The position numbers and the translations under genes are program-made. Of a DNA stretch of 62,606 nt, positions 62,250-62,606 are shown piece by piece; positions within the stretch are counted from its first letter, which is position 1, and each line of letters starts with the position of its first letter. Below the pieces are notes generated by a model. It searched no databases, was not told the DNA's origin, and saw nothing but the letters and a program-made list of their open reading frames with translations. Source of the stretch: Smittium mucronatum (lineage: Eukaryota; Kickxellomycota; Harpellomycetes; Harpellales; Legeriomycetaceae). Location of the stretch: the NCBI GenBank assembly GCA_001953115.1, contig LSSL01000052.1, forward strand, positions 1 through 62,606, given 5' to 3'.

Positions 62250-62402
62250 ATGGTGAAATATGTTGGCATCAAAACAAACCCAAAAGGTCAGGAGATGGTA
62301 GAAGCAGAGAAAAAAGAGAGGCCAAAAGCTACCGGGAAAACGTCAATTAAAACAATGGTATTAAATTATTATCTTTCCATTAATGGAAACAACTTAAATT
62401 AA
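62250..62402 (+). CDS. Possible small or first-exon ORF at right edge
   Basis: An ATG at 62250 opens a 50-codon frame (MVKYVGIKTNPKGQEMVEAE, then a Lys-rich segment) to a stop at 62400-62402, within a patch that is richer in G+C than the desert. It could be the beginning of a gene continuing beyond the window, or chance. No domain recognised. Confidence 0.15.
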   Translation: MVKYVGIKTNPKGQEMVEAEKKERPKATGKTSIKTMVLNYYLSINGNNLN

Positions 62403-62585
62403 ACCCAAATCACATGCCTAGGTTTTTTTTTTATCACCGAATTAAGTGAATTTAGATTGTTTATCAATTAATTCAACAATTCACAGTGAATTTTTATTAC
62501 AATGTAACACACGGAATTTTACATTTCTGGAAAGAAAAAACAAAGACACGAAACCTGAAAGGAAAAAAGAAATCCACGCATTTAC

Positions 62586-62606
62586 TTTTTTTTTTTTTTT
62601 TTTTTT
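62586..62606. other. Poly-T run at window end
   Basis: The window finishes in about 21 consecutive T. Such a run often marks an assembly break or an inverted retrotransposon poly-A tail; neither can be decided here. Confidence 0.6.

Overview
This window looks like nuclear DNA of a eukaryote with an extremely AT-rich genome, most likely a fungus from an early-diverging lineage. The grounds are spliced genes with short GT-AG introns (about 56-182 nt), AATAAA signals behind several genes, a mitochondrial aconitase of almost exactly the yeast length (779 aa) that reads fungal throughout, a Pol III subunit, a CAAX-box Ras, ER glucosidase II, and nuclear genes for mitochondrial ClpP and YbeY. The lineage is inference; a Kickxellomycotina-like relative (LINE-rich, AT-rich) is possible but cannot be shown without searches.

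Layout. (1) 1-4.3 kb: intergenic DNA, then mitochondrial aconitase (+, three exons). (2) 4.4-6.8 kb: two head-to-tail, 5'-truncated, decayed LINE retrotransposon copies. (3) 6.8-29.3 kb: AT desert of repeat relics. It contains a foldback-type element whose two arms are each six exact-period 22-bp repeats (12.24-12.71 kb), an inverted LINE 3' tail (14 kb), a complete but dead 3,032-bp Mutator-like element (15,283-18,314) with ~100-bp inverted repeats, an 8-bp target duplication and two convergent coding regions, and another LINE tail (28.6 kb). (4) 29.36-41.8 kb: a compact gene island with the second-largest Pol III subunit (-, five exons), YbeY (-, two exons), Ras (+, four exons), ClpP (-, three exons) and glucosidase II alpha (-, two exons). 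(5) 41.8-62.6 kb: a second desert with a LINE C-terminal fragment (43.9 kb), a Gag-like retroelement ruin (51-52 kb, with possible downstream parts to 47.4 kb) and a second, different MULE-like transposase ruin (60.1-60.9 kb). The window ends in poly-T.

The host genes are housekeeping and share no single pathway: TCA cycle and mitochondrial RNA and protein quality control (aconitase, YbeY, ClpP), Pol III transcription, Ras signalling and ER glycoprotein processing. Everything outside them that I can identify is transposon-derived and inactivated. The least explained object is the second, oppositely oriented gene of the Mutator-like element, which matches no family I recognise.
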